DNA from: Kolteria novifilia
GTDB taxonomy: Bacteria > Planctomycetota > Planctomycetia > Kolteriales > Kolteriaceae
Reading direction: 5' to 3'
Assembly (NCBI GenBank): GCA_007748055.1
Contig: CP036279.1
Location: 7,549,474-7,613,473 of the forward strand
Length of the DNA stretch: 64,000 bases
The notes under the pieces: generated by a model
The model's database searches: none
What the model was told of the DNA's origin: nothing
The model's input: only the letters and a program-made list of their open reading frames with translations
Position numbers and translations under genes: made by a program
Shown here: positions 54,763 to 64,000 of the stretch, piece by piece
Numbering within the stretch: position 1 is the first letter of the stretch
Layout of the letters: every line of letters begins with the position of its first letter

Positions 54763-56385
54763 ATGCCTGAACTCAAACGACGTCCCGTGGTCATCATTGT
54801 CCGCGACGGCTGGGGCCAGAATCCCGACCCCAAAGGGAATGACGCCAACGCCGTCTTCCTTGGCAAAACCCCCGTCGCCGACCGACTCATGGAGACCTAC
54901 CCGACCGCCCTGATCCATACCTCCGGCGAGGACGTCGGCTTGCCCGCGGGCATCATGGGTAACAGCGAAGTCGGCCACCAAAACATCGGCGCCGGCCGGA
55001 TCGTCGACCAGGAACTATTGCGACTCTCGAAATTGGTCCGTTCCGGCGGGATCTTCGAGAACGAAACCCTCCGCGCGGCGATGGAGCACGTCAAGAAGAA
55101 GGGGAGCAAGCTCCATTTCATGGGGCTGGCCAGCAGCGCCGGCGTCCACAGCTCCCTCGATCACCTCGACGGGCTGCTCGAGATGGCCAAGCGCTTCGAG
55201 GTCCCCGGCGAGAAGGTCTTCGTCCACTGCTTTGGCGATGGACGCGACACGGCGCCGAAGAGCGGGGCCGGGTTCTGCCAAAAGATCGAAGCGACGATGC
55301 AGCGCCTCGGCGTGGGCCGGGTAGCGTCGGTGATCGGCCGGTACTACGCGATGGACCGCGACAATCGCTGGGACCGCGTGGAGAAAGCCTATCGACTCCT
55401 CACCGAGGCCAAGGGCAAGAAGGTCGCCTCCGCCAAGGCTGCGTTCGAGGACTATTACGAGAACCCAACCGAACCCTCGCGATCGGGCGACGAATTCATC
55501 GAACCGACCGTCATCGTCGATGGGGACGAGAACCCGCTCGCCACGATCGAGGATGGTGACGCGGTTGTCTTCTTCAACTTCCGGGGCGATCGCCCGCGGG
55601 AGATCTCCCGAGCCTTCGTCTTCGACACCTTTCCCTACGAGGTGAAGGAGGAGGGTGAGGCGACGATGATGGGCTTCGATCGTCCCAAGAAACTCGACCT
55701 CTTCTACGTCACGCTCACGGAGTACGAGAAGGGACTGCCGGTCAATGTCGCGTGCCCTAAGCCCCCAAAGATGGCGGGCATCCTCGGGATGTACGTGGCA
55801 GAACTGGGCCTCAAGCAATTCCGCTGCGCCGAAACGGAGAAGTTTCCGCACGTGACCTTCTTTTTCAATGACTACCGCGAAGAACCTTTCGACGGTGAGG
55901 ATCGGCAGATCATTCCCTCGCCCCGCGATGTCTCGACGTACGACCAGAAGCCGGAGATGTCGGCCTACGAGGTGACCGAGGAGATGTTGCGCCGCATTGA
56001 CTCGGAGAAGTACGACCTCATGGTGCTCAACTACGCCAATGGGGACATGGTCGGTCACACCGGTTCACTCCCGGCCGCGATCAAGGCGGTCGAGACGGTC
56101 GACGAGTGTGTCGGGAAGATCGTCGAGGCGGTGCTGGCCAAGGGAGGGGCTCTCATCGTCACCGCCGATCACGGGAATTCCGAGCAGATGGTCGATCCGG
56201 AGACGGGTGGTCCGCACACGTCCCACACGACGTACGATGTGCCGCTGATCGTGGTCGATGATGGTTCGAAGGGAGAGTCGTTGCGGGAGGGAGGTCGTTT
56301 GGCCGACATCGCGCCGACGGCGCTCGATTTGTTGGGATTGGAGAAACCGGCGGAGATGTCGGGGCAGTCGCTGCTCGCGAAGTAG
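54763..56385 (+). CDS. gpmI: 2,3-bisphosphoglycerate-independent phosphoglycerate mutase
   Basis: A 540-residue metal-dependent glycolytic enzyme interconverting 3- and 2-phosphoglycerate. The phosphorylated serine is Ser68 in MGNSEVGHQNIGAGR; RDGWG near residue 15 binds metal, and GRYYAMDRDNRW and ADHGNSEQM are diagnostic. Length matches family. AAGGAGAGGG precedes the ATG. Confidence 0.96.
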   Translation: MPELKRRPVVIIVRDGWGQNPDPKGNDANAVFLGKTPVADRLMETYPTALIHTSGEDVGLPAGIMGNSEVGHQNIGAGRIVDQELLRLSKLVRSGGIFENETLRAAMEHVKKKGSKLHFMGLASSAGVHSSLDHLDGLLEMAKRFEVPGEKVFVHCFGDGRDTAPKSGAGFCQKIEATMQRLGVGRVASVIGRYYAMDRDNRWDRVEKAYRLLTEAKGKKVASAKAAFEDYYENPTEPSRSGDEFIEPTVIVDGDENPLATIEDGDAVVFFNFRGDRPREISRAFVFDTFPYEVKEEGEATMMGFDRPKKLDLFYVTLTEYEKGLPVNVACPKPPKMAGILGMYVAELGLKQFRCAETEKFPHVTFFFNDYREEPFDGEDRQIIPSPRDVSTYDQKPEMSAYEVTEEMLRRIDSEKYDLMVLNYANGDMVGHTGSLPAAIKAVETVDECVGKIVEAVLAKGGALIVTADHGNSEQMVDPETGGPHTSHTTYDVPLIVVDDGSKGESLREGGRLADIAPTALDLLGLEKPAEMSGQSLLAK

Positions 56386-56545
56386 CCTTGCCGGAGAGTC
56401 GCCGGAACGACGACCCTCGGGCGGGCTGGCTGGTCGATTCGATCTCCGGGGAGACCCAGTCCGTTTGTCGTTGGCGCTGATTCGCGCCAAAGTCGACCGT
56501 TTTCGAACCGATTCGCATCGAGTCTCGACCGTTTTGAAACCTTTT

Positions 56546-56583
56546 GGCGCCGAAAGCCGACCGTTTCGGCTCTCTTCGGCGCC
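56546..56583. terminator. Strong hairpin between convergent genes
   Basis: GGCGCCGAA (56546-56554) pairs perfectly with TTCGGCGCC (56575-56583), and AGCCGA with TCGGCT inside. It lies between the ends of gpmI and the 997-aa protein gene. There is no T-run in the usual place on either strand, so it may act as a non-canonical or 3'-protecting structure. Confidence 0.5.
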
Positions 56584-56609
56584 TCTGTCCATGGCGTGAG
56601 GTCCGACGA

Positions 56610-59603
56610 CTAGATCACGTCAAAGACATCGTCGAGGCTCTCGTAGTCGAGTTCGGAATCCTTCGAGACGTCGACAACAAGGGTCTCGTCCTCGACCTCC
56701 TCATTGCTCCCCTCGGAGCGACTTGTGCGCTCCGCGGCGTCGGCAGCGGCTTCCTCGGCGGTGCGCGAATCCCACCATCCGAGAAAGGCCGCCGAGGAGA
56801 TGCTCTGTTGGGCGACGCCGCCCTCGAGAGCCCATCGCTCCTGATTGGTCAGCTCCCGGTTGGTGAACGTCCTCGTGACGAACAGATCGGGGAAGATGAT
56901 CGACTCGCCCGGATTGGCGACCGACCCATCCTCAAACAGTCCCGTGAGAACCTGGTAGAGCGTCAATTGTCCCGGCTCGAGATTGAACGGAGCCGGTTCG
57001 GTTTGTTGGGTGAGCTCGTTGTAGAAGCTCAATCGTTGCGGATAGCCCCCATTGGGGAAGGTGACCGCGACGTTGTTGAAGACGAGACCCTGCTGGTCGG
57101 TGGTGAAGACCATCGAGCCGGCGGCTCCCGTCGAGACGGTGGCGGCATAGCCGAAGACCGGACCGTCGAAGTCGTTGAAGTAGGGACCGATGATGTTCGC
57201 CGCCAGGATCGGCATCTCCCCGGGCGTCGGGTTGTCCGGGTCGGCCAGGATGAATCGTCCCGAGCCGTCGGAGAACATCGCGGCACTGACGTTGCCTGGG
57301 TTGAACCCAAACCCGCCACTTCCTGGAGAGGCGATCAGCGTCTGGTAGACGGACGAGATCTGCTGCAGCGCCGGGGTGTAGAAGGTGTTGTCGGTTCCGA
57401 CGTGTGCCTCATCGAAGTAGCCACCCTCCCCTTCACGAATCGACCGCAACACGTCGATCCAGTCGGCGGTGCCGTTGAGATCGACATCGTCGTCGATGCC
57501 GGTCGCGATCGACCCGTTTGGATCCATCGCCAGCGTGACCGCGCTGGACCCGTAGATCACGATTGAGATCGTCTCTTGCGGCAAGGGGGAGCGTTCCAAC
57601 AGAGCGATGATGTAGTCGAGATCGTCCCCGCGAATGCCGTCGTTGTTGCGATCGTCGAGCTCGTTGAGCACGCGGTCGTAGTTGACGTCCTGGTTCGGGA
57701 AGAGCTCGAACTCACTCATGCTCGCCGACGCGTCGATCGCGATGATTAGATGCAGACCGCCGGAACGATCGTAGATCGTCGGCACGAGCGTCGGTTCCTC
57801 CGCGTAGGGCGGCAACAACGGCGGATTGTCCGTCGTATTGCCCGAGGGCGGGGGCGGTCCGGGGGGAGGGGGTGGCGAGGCCCCGCCCGTGATGTCGAAG
57901 CTTCCCCATCCCGTGGTCCACTGGCCAACCGCGAAGGGCGAGGTGTCGGCCGATGGGCCGAAGATCCAGAACCGCGTTCCGTTGGCCGGTTGATTGTTCG
58001 GATCGGGATCGATCGCGATGCCCGTCCAGCGGCCCCACGTGTCGAAGGGATAGAAGGGCGTCTGCAAGCCTTCGGACGGCCCGTAGTCGGCATTGCCGGT
58101 GCGGAAGGTGATCGGATCGACCGTCGTTCCCGCGGTATCGGTTCCCATGCGGCCGGTATAGTAGGCCCCGACGCGTGTGAGCGGGTTGGCGGCGAACTGG
58201 ATCGCCATGTTTCCGTCGGCGGCGACCATGATCTGCGGGAAGAACTCCGCCGCCGAGCCGATCGCCAATTCGTTGACCGAGCCGGCGTTGATCGTGCCGT
58301 CGATCGTGGCGAGTTGGAACGTGGAGGCGTCAATTTGATACCAGCGGACATCGGCTTCGGAATTGATGCCGTTCTCGCCGACGGTGTGCGTGGTCCAGAT
58401 CTGACCATCGCGAAGGACCGCGTTGCCCGCACCCGTGCCGATGATGTCTTGGGCGAGTCGACTCTGATCGACGGCCGCCGAATTCGACATGCTGAGCTGA
58501 ATCGGATCGATGTCCCCATCGTCGGCGTTGAGGGGTTCGCCAAAGTCGGTCAGATCGCCGACTTCGCTGATCTGCAATCCAGTGGTCGTCGTCTGCAAGT
58601 TCGGCGTCGTCGTGTTGATCGTGTAGATCTTCGCGTAGTCGGTGAGGTTGTTGGCCGACTGGAGTTCGCCGTCCTCATTGACGTTCAGCGCGACGATGTG
58701 GAACGTGTTCCCACTGTCGAAGTTATGCGTCGGCTGTAGCCAATAGTCTTGGCCGGAGATGCCGGCGATCTCGCGCGGACTGTAGAGTTCGGTTCCGGGC
58801 GTGGCGGTGATGAGGTTGTCCGGATTGACCTGTGCCCCGTCGTACACCAGCGACTTCGGCACAATCAGGATGCGACTATCGATCAAGCCATTGACGGGAA
58901 TCGCCGTGCCATCGGAGAGCGTCGTCGCGACCCGCGAGTGGATGTTGAAGGTCAGGACCAGCTCGCCCTGGGACATGCCGAGCCCGGTGAGCGACGCGTA
59001 CTCGCTCGCATCGAGTCCGAGCAGTTCCAGTTCGAACTCGTAAAGATGCCACGCTTCACCAGTGGGAGCCGACGAGCCGTTGATGACGACCGACGGATCG
59101 ACGCCTTCGGAAACACCGAGCCACAATCGCGACGCGGTTCCATTATTGGCCGCGTCGACCGCTTGGGTTCCGGCGAAGACCATTCGTTGCCCGATGCCGA
59201 ACGTGAACTGGTCGAAGAGTGTTTTGACCTCCGTGGCCCCAAGAATGGGGGCGTTGTAGGAGGTGTCGCCGACAAGGGTTTGCGGGGCATCCCGATCGCC
59301 ACCGCCACTGAGCGCGAAGAAGCTGTTGACGAAGGCGACGTCGTTGCCCGGGCTGGGCTCGGTCCCGTCCTTATTGGTAAGTTGGACCACGTCGTTGGTG
59401 ACGGCGAAGAGTCGGTTGAACGACGCAGCACCATTGGCGTTGGAACCTTGCTGAAAGACCGAGGCATCCTCTTCTCGGGGCCCTTCGAAGGTGGATCCAG
59501 AATTTAGGCCGCCGACATCGAAGACGACGCGGTCCTCGAGTGATTCCATCATCGGCCGGAAAGCCCGACTGTCCACTTGGGAACGGGGCGAGCGTTGCGA
59601 CAT
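56610..59603 (-). CDS. Large surface protein with LEDR motif and VWA-like domain
   Basis: A 997-residue acidic protein. The N-terminus has FRPMMESLEDRVVFDVGG, the LEDR-type export motif. Residues about 50-560 are rich in beta-strand-like, Thr/Asn/Gly text without a recognised family. A proline-rich linker (PPPPPGPPPP) precedes a von Willebrand A-like domain (LIIAIDASASMSEFE, near residue 619) containing calcium-loop-like DRNNDGIRGDDLDY and DDDVDLNGTADW. The tail is Glu/Asp-rich. Probably exported and surface-bound; no enzymatic motif. Confidence 0.75.
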   Translation of the reverse strand: MSQRSPRSQVDSRAFRPMMESLEDRVVFDVGGLNSGSTFEGPREEDASVFQQGSNANGAASFNRLFAVTNDVVQLTNKDGTEPSPGNDVAFVNSFFALSGGGDRDAPQTLVGDTSYNAPILGATEVKTLFDQFTFGIGQRMVFAGTQAVDAANNGTASRLWLGVSEGVDPSVVINGSSAPTGEAWHLYEFELELLGLDASEYASLTGLGMSQGELVLTFNIHSRVATTLSDGTAIPVNGLIDSRILIVPKSLVYDGAQVNPDNLITATPGTELYSPREIAGISGQDYWLQPTHNFDSGNTFHIVALNVNEDGELQSANNLTDYAKIYTINTTTPNLQTTTTGLQISEVGDLTDFGEPLNADDGDIDPIQLSMSNSAAVDQSRLAQDIIGTGAGNAVLRDGQIWTTHTVGENGINSEADVRWYQIDASTFQLATIDGTINAGSVNELAIGSAAEFFPQIMVAADGNMAIQFAANPLTRVGAYYTGRMGTDTAGTTVDPITFRTGNADYGPSEGLQTPFYPFDTWGRWTGIAIDPDPNNQPANGTRFWIFGPSADTSPFAVGQWTTGWGSFDITGGASPPPPPGPPPPSGNTTDNPPLLPPYAEEPTLVPTIYDRSGGLHLIIAIDASASMSEFELFPNQDVNYDRVLNELDDRNNDGIRGDDLDYIIALLERSPLPQETISIVIYGSSAVTLAMDPNGSIATGIDDDVDLNGTADWIDVLRSIREGEGGYFDEAHVGTDNTFYTPALQQISSVYQTLIASPGSGGFGFNPGNVSAAMFSDGSGRFILADPDNPTPGEMPILAANIIGPYFNDFDGPVFGYAATVSTGAAGSMVFTTDQQGLVFNNVAVTFPNGGYPQRLSFYNELTQQTEPAPFNLEPGQLTLYQVLTGLFEDGSVANPGESIIFPDLFVTRTFTNRELTNQERWALEGGVAQQSISSAAFLGWWDSRTAEEAAADAAERTSRSEGSNEEVEDETLVVDVSKDSELDYESLDDVFDVI

Positions 59604-59998
59604 TGTGTCCTCCTTGCGAACCCTTCAGCGGCGCACCACCATCTCCGGCCGCGAGTACGGAGACGCGCGATCCGATCCAGTTATCGCTTCCTTCGATATC
59701 GGTCGCCCAAGCGCCACGATTGAGGAAAACGGCAGGATCGGAAAAACCCCGTCCGGCCGTGCTTCCGGTAAGGTCCGCACGAACCGACCTTGGGGCAAAA
59801 GAGGGAAAGAGATGACGACGGGAGGGGTTCCCGAGGCGGCGCCGCTCGAGCGACAGCGCGAATCGCCGGACGCCAGAGGGCTTCGGTGGTATAATCCGTT
59901 ACGTCAAGCGGGATGGCCGTGACCCAGATACTCTCGAGTGGAGCGATCCCAGATCGCGCTTCAGTCGGGTGATCGCGGCAGGAGACCAGGGGGCTTCA
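59604..59998. other. Divergent intergenic region before purF
   Basis: About 395 bases. A TATAAT hexamer at 59890-59895 may be a -10 element for purF, but no matching -35 was found. Nothing else recognised. Confidence 0.4.
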
Positions 59999-61579
59999 AT
60001 GGCCGAACTCCACCACGAGTGCGGGATCGTGGGTATTTACCATCTTCCCGGCGCAGGTGGCTCGTCAATCATCCCGCCCGGAATGGAGTCCGAAGTATCC
60101 CGCCTCTTGCCGCGGATGCTCCTGGACCTCCAAAACCGTGGCCAGCTCGCGGCCGGTATCTCCACCTACCGTCACGACCGCGACCAACTCCTCGACACCT
60201 ACCGCGAAATCGGATCGGTCATCGAGGCCTTTCGGCTAAATCGACGCGAGAAATACGAGAAACTCATGACCAAGTACGCCGCTCCCGCCGGCATCGGTCA
60301 TGTGCGCTACGCCACCTGCGGCCGCGAGGACCGCAGCTACGCCCAACCCTTCGAGCGCCATCACGGCTGCAAGTGGAAGTGGTTCTCCTTCGCCTTTAAC
60401 GGGCAACTGGCCAACTACAGCGAACTGGCCAAGGAGCTACTCGAGAAAGAGAACTACCACCTGACCCGTCAGACCGACACCGAGGTCATTCAGCATCATT
60501 TGAGCTATCAATTGCGTGCCGAACGCCCCGACTTGGTCGAGATGTTCCGCAACCTGGCGAAGAAGTTCGACGGCGCCTACAACCTGCTCTACCTCAACGC
60601 GATGGGCGAGCTGGCCGCGATCCGCGATCCGCTCGGGATTCGTCCCCTCTGCTACGCGGTCGACGGCCCCCTAATCGCGTTCGCCAGCGAGAGCGTGGCG
60701 CTGTTGAATCTCGGTTTCCAGAAGATCGAGTCGATGGAACCGGGCGAAATCATCACCATCCAGGATGGCAAGATCCGCCACGACCGGATCGCGCCGCGAC
60801 AGAAGCGGGCCCACTGCTTCTTCGAGTGGATCTACTTCGCGAACGTCGCCAGCGTGCTGGACAGCCAGAGTGTCTACCAGACCCGCGCCCGGCTCGGCCA
60901 AGAGCTGGCCCGAACCGAATCGCTCACGATCGACGACGACACCATCGTCGTTCCGGTCCCCGACACCGCCAAGGCCGCGGCGGACGCGATGGCCTACGAG
61001 CTTCGCTGTCCCTCCATGGAAGGGCTGATCCGCAATCGCTACGTCGGTCGGACCTTCATCGAGGGCAATCGTCGCGGCGACCGCGTCAAACTCAAGTACA
61101 CCCCGCTTCGCGAAGTCCTGGAAGGTCGGCGCGTCATCCTCGTCGAGGACACTATCGTTCGCAGCACGACGATGAAAGCCCTGATCAAGCACATGCGCAG
61201 CAAGGGAGGAGCCCGCGAGATCCACGTGCGGGTCGCGTGCCCGCCAATCGTTGCTCCCTGCTTCTACGGCATCGACATGTCGACTGTCGGCGAGCTCTTC
61301 GCGCCGAAGTTCCTCGACGATCCGCACGGATTGAATGACGAGGTGCAACACCGCATGGCCGAGTCGCTGGAGGCCGACACCCTTCGTTATCTTCCGATCG
61401 ACGCCCTGGCGCGAGCCATCGGGCTGTCCGAGGAAGATATCTGCCAAGCGTGTGTCACCGGTGACTACCCGACCGCCAAGGGTCAGCAGCTCTACCAGAT
61501 CGCGCTGGGCCAAACCGGAACTCAACAGGGAAGAACGTACGAGCAGAAACTCGAGGAAGTGGGTAGCGCGTCGACCTAG
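59999..61579 (+). CDS. purF: Amidophosphoribosyltransferase
   Basis: A 526-residue enzyme that starts de novo purine synthesis by making 5-phosphoribosylamine from PRPP and glutamine. The N-terminal glutaminase has its nucleophile as Cys8 in HHECGIVGIY, so a 7-residue propeptide is probably removed. RNRYVGRTFI and the PRPP loop VILVEDTIVRSTTM lie in the synthase half. The start ATG 59999, after AGGGGG, is preferred to an upstream GTG because it leaves the usual short propeptide. Confidence 0.92.
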   Translation: MAELHHECGIVGIYHLPGAGGSSIIPPGMESEVSRLLPRMLLDLQNRGQLAAGISTYRHDRDQLLDTYREIGSVIEAFRLNRREKYEKLMTKYAAPAGIGHVRYATCGREDRSYAQPFERHHGCKWKWFSFAFNGQLANYSELAKELLEKENYHLTRQTDTEVIQHHLSYQLRAERPDLVEMFRNLAKKFDGAYNLLYLNAMGELAAIRDPLGIRPLCYAVDGPLIAFASESVALLNLGFQKIESMEPGEIITIQDGKIRHDRIAPRQKRAHCFFEWIYFANVASVLDSQSVYQTRARLGQELARTESLTIDDDTIVVPVPDTAKAAADAMAYELRCPSMEGLIRNRYVGRTFIEGNRRGDRVKLKYTPLREVLEGRRVILVEDTIVRSTTMKALIKHMRSKGGAREIHVRVACPPIVAPCFYGIDMSTVGELFAPKFLDDPHGLNDEVQHRMAESLEADTLRYLPIDALARAIGLSEEDICQACVTGDYPTAKGQQLYQIALGQTGTQQGRTYEQKLEEVGSAST

Positions 61580-61662
61580 CGAGATTGATTCCGCGACGCG
61601 TCACGGACATCGAGCGAATGCCGATCCCCATGAGGATGGAAGAGCGCCCGTTCCACGACGGG

Positions 61663-62229
61663 TTAGGAGCCCTTGGGACCCAGGTTTGTTTTCCACGTCT
61701 CGATCGCCTCGGCGACCGCGTGCATCGACTTCACATCGTCGTCATGACGGGCTTCGAAGACTCGAAGCAGCGAGGGATCGTCGGGATGGGGCACCTCGCA
61801 ACGGAAAAAGGTCTCCCCCGTCTCTTCGTCCATCTCGAGGCGAATGTTGCGAGCGCCCGCCTGCTCCAGCCGATCGCGGGCCCGTTCGTAGTCCCCCGCC
61901 TTGGGCGATGTTTCCTTCTCGGCGCTCGCTTCGCCGCCGGCGAACGAAACGCCGGCATCGCGCGGCGGCGGATCACCCTTGGTCGCCGCGTTGCTGGACG
62001 CCGGTTCCGAGGCGGTCGACCGCGAACCGAGAAATGGATCCGACGTCGTCGGACTCGTACTCACTTCACGGGCCGTGTCTCGGTCGGAGAGCCCGCCACC
62101 AAGCGACGCGGCCGGGTTCCCGAGCGACGCGTGGAAGGGATCCTCACGCAGTTTCGCTTTCGGACCACACCCGATCACACCCATGCCGCAGCAGCAGAGC
62201 ACCAGACCGAGAAAGGAACGTCTTATCAC
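61663..62229 (-). CDS. Hypothetical lipoprotein
   Basis: A 188-residue protein with a lipoprotein signal (hydrophobic stretch ending VIGC, lipid Cys21), then about 90 residues of low-complexity Ser/Thr/Ala/Pro linker, and a compact C-terminal domain (RLEQAGARNIRLEMDEETG, FRCEVPHPDDPSLLRVFEA). No family recognised; the layout is common among planctomycete lipoproteins. It converges on purF. Confidence 0.7.
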   Translation of the reverse strand: MIRRSFLGLVLCCCGMGVIGCGPKAKLREDPFHASLGNPAASLGGGLSDRDTAREVSTSPTTSDPFLGSRSTASEPASSNAATKGDPPPRDAGVSFAGGEASAEKETSPKAGDYERARDRLEQAGARNIRLEMDEETGETFFRCEVPHPDDPSLLRVFEARHDDDVKSMHAVAEAIETWKTNLGPKGS

Positions 62230-62531
62230 GGACTATCCTTCCCGAGTTGCAGAGATTCTCTCCCTTTCCCATCGCGGGAGAGTCGCGCGTTACCTCAACC
62301 TGGGTGTCGTGCGAGAAGCACTGTGGCGAATAGCGGCGACCGAGATTCGATGCAAGGTGATTTGACGACCGCCTCGGCGTTTCTTCACCATTTTTTGGCT
62401 ATTTGAGGATGTTTGTCGGCAGTCGAGCCAGAGGGACAAGAGAGGCTTTGCTTGGGAGCCGTATCGCTCCCCCTTGGCCGAGGGGGGACAAGAGAGGTCT
62501 CTCCAAAGAACGACGCTAACATGAACGGGAC
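62230..62531. repeat. Divergent intergenic region with one CCCCCTTGGCC hairpin
   Basis: No gene seen. CTCCCCCTTGGCCGAGGGGG at about 62468-62490 belongs to the CCCCCTT family found at 15.3, 42.3 and 50.7 kb. It lies within 65 bases of the cysteine desulfurase start. Confidence 0.55.
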
Positions 62532-63662
62532 ATGAACGAGATCTACCTCGACAACAACGCGACCACGCCGCTCGACCCCGAGGTCTTCGAGGAGATGACG
62601 CCCTACCTCGCCGGCTTCCACGGCAACCCCTCGAGTCAACACGCTCTCGGACGGCGGGCGCGACGGGCCATCGACGGGGCACGGGAACGCATCGCCGCGG
62701 TGCTGCACGCCGATCCGAGCGAGATCGTCTTCACCAGCGGCGCGACCGAGGCGAACAACCAAGCCGTCGCAGCGATCGCCGGTCGGCCCGAGGGGCACGT
62801 TCTTCTCAATCCCGCCGATCATCCCAGTACGCTCGAACCGACCAGGGATCTGGCTCGAAAGGGGATGCGGGTCGAAGAGCTTTCCCTCGACGGCGAGGGG
62901 TTCGTCGATCGCTTCGCCGAGCAAGTCCGCGACGAGACACGACTGGTCGTCTGCCAGTTGGCCAACGGCGAATCCGGTACCGTTCAGGAGATCGCCAAGC
63001 TCGTCGCGTCGATGCCGCGCGGATGCCGCTTCCACTGCGACGCGGTCCAAGCGATCGGCCGTCTCCCCGTCGACTTTCGCGAACTCGGCGTCACGACGTT
63101 GAGCCTCTCCGGGCACAAACTGCACGGACCGGTCGGTATCGGCGCCCTGCTCGTGCGCCGCGACACCTCGTGCACCGCGCTGCTTCGTGGCGGCCATCAA
63201 CAACAAGGACTGCGGCCCGGGACCGAGTCGGTCGCCAACATCGTCGGCTTGGGCAAGGCGATCGAGCTAGCGTGCCGGCGGATGCCGACCGAGATCGCTT
63301 CGATCGCGGCTCTTCGCGATCGGTTCGAAGCCGCGTTGCTCAAGCATCTCGAGGGAACCGTCGTCAATGGCACGACCGAGCGACGATTGGCGAACACCAG
63401 CAATCTCTCGTTTCCGGGAACCACGGCGGAGAAGCTGCTGATGGCGCTCGACCTGGCGGGGGTCTGTTGCTCGGCGGGGACGGCGTGCGCGAGTGGAAGT
63501 CTTGAGCCCTCGCCGGTGCTGGTCGCGATGGGGTTGGAGGGGGACCGCTTGAACGGAGCCGTCCGCTTTAGCCTTAGTCGTCTCACCACCTCGGAGGAGG
63601 TCGACCTCGCGGTCGATCGCATCGCCCGAGTGGTCGAGCGGTTGCGAGGGAGGAACGACTGA
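62532..63662 (+). CDS. Cysteine desulfurase (NifS/IscS family)
   Basis: A 376-residue PLP enzyme that takes sulfur from cysteine for Fe-S clusters or tRNA thiolation. N-terminal YLDNNATTPLDPEV, PLP lysine Lys196 (SLSGHKLHGPVG) and catalytic Cys319 in GTACASGSLEPS are all present. The active-site loop (CSAGTACASG) and length fit group I desulfurases. Its partner scaffold is not in the window. Confidence 0.93.
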   Translation: MNEIYLDNNATTPLDPEVFEEMTPYLAGFHGNPSSQHALGRRARRAIDGARERIAAVLHADPSEIVFTSGATEANNQAVAAIAGRPEGHVLLNPADHPSTLEPTRDLARKGMRVEELSLDGEGFVDRFAEQVRDETRLVVCQLANGESGTVQEIAKLVASMPRGCRFHCDAVQAIGRLPVDFRELGVTTLSLSGHKLHGPVGIGALLVRRDTSCTALLRGGHQQQGLRPGTESVANIVGLGKAIELACRRMPTEIASIAALRDRFEAALLKHLEGTVVNGTTERRLANTSNLSFPGTTAEKLLMALDLAGVCCSAGTACASGSLEPSPVLVAMGLEGDRLNGAVRFSLSRLTTSEEVDLAVDRIARVVERLRGRND

Positions 63663-64000
63663 CGACGCGAAAGTCAAGGATGTTCCCAATTTACCGAGGA
63701 GAGGCTTCTCGACGTTGCCGCTTGGCAATGGTCCGAAAGGCGACAAGCCATAGAATTCTCTCCTTACAGGCAATCAATCCAGGAATTGTATCCGCCGCGC
63801 ACCTTTAAGAATTTGCGGCACGATAGGATCCGGGCGCGGTGGGTGGATCATTCCTAACAGGCTGCTGGCATCAGCGGGCCGAGACGAGAACGATGCGTTC
63901 TCGACGGTGATTGCGATAGGGCCAAACCATGGAGACGCGGAGAGAGGTGAGCCGCGTACCTCTTTCCACCTGTGTCGACGTAGAGTCTATGGAAGGGCGA
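63663..64000. other. Terminal intergenic region with two hairpins
   Basis: No gene begins here within the window. CGAGAAC-GATGC-GTTCTCG (63885-63903) and AGAGGT-GAGCCGCGT-ACCTCT (63943-63963) form two small stem-loops; they could belong to a leader or small RNA of the next gene. Confidence 0.35.

Noticed and set aside
54336-54890. N-terminal extension of the DUF1559 protein by 185 residues
   Set aside because: The prepilin leader must be near the N-terminus; AGGGAG precedes the ATG at 54335.

Overview
The window looks like a chromosomal segment of a planctomycete. The evidence is a DUF1559 pseudopilin with an H-x9-DG tail, two very large secreted proteins that begin with the LEDR-type N-terminal motif common in planctomycetal exoproteins, a block of tetrahydromethanopterin/methanofuran-type C1 cofactor genes, a Nif11-like protein, high GC content, and many short palindromic repeats between genes. 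I cannot place it below phylum. No rRNA, tRNA or CRISPR array was seen.

Layout. 1-8.4 kb: CoA-binding protein (cut by the window edge), DUF6807 protein, family 4 uracil-DNA glycosylase, GT39-type membrane glycosyltransferase with repeats inside its coding sequence, CstA, a small Cys-Cys protein, and adenine phosphoribosyltransferase. 8.5-15.1 kb: M48 membrane metallopeptidase, HEAT/DUF4375 protein, then a REP-associated transposase (RAYT) between two copies of a palindrome-bounded element that carries an 18-bp tandem array (6 and 9 units), and purine nucleoside phosphorylase. 15.8-30 kb: C-terminal processing peptidase, TsaD, an ornithine-cyclodeaminase-like protein, a membrane glycosyltransferase, rfbB-rfbA, a 2-hydroxyacid dehydrogenase, dGTPase-HIT overlap, and an ArsR regulator upstream of a four-domain sulfur-transfer fusion (CoA-disulfide reductase, rhodanese, TusA, DsrE2).

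30-41.7 kb: an IS630 element with a probable A8 frameshift, abutting a TA-flanked MITE-like element; a cyclic-nucleotide-binding protein; a von Willebrand A protein; adenine deaminase; a D-glutamate-cyclase-like protein; the cofactor run DUF6513, DUF447, beta-RFAP synthase, MfnB; and gmd. 42-52 kb: GDP-fucose synthase, an O-antigen-type ABC exporter, a subtilisin-like exoprotease, a second REP element with a different tandem array, Nif11, a second gmd-like gene, a thioredoxin-like protein. 52-64 kb: CheV, DUF1559 pseudopilin, phosphoglycerate mutase, a 997-aa surface protein, PurF, a lipoprotein and a cysteine desulfurase.

Functionally the window mixes nucleotide metabolism (apt, punA, ade, dgt, purF), surface polysaccharide precursor supply and export (rfbAB, gmd, fcl, ABC pair, two membrane glycosyltransferases), C1 cofactor biosynthesis and sulfur transfer. 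The repeats sit mainly at 3' ends and between convergent genes. The features most worth following up are the RAYT-linked palindrome-plus-tandem-array family, the intragenic repeat insertion, and the cofactor cluster that includes a D-glutamate-cyclase-like gene.
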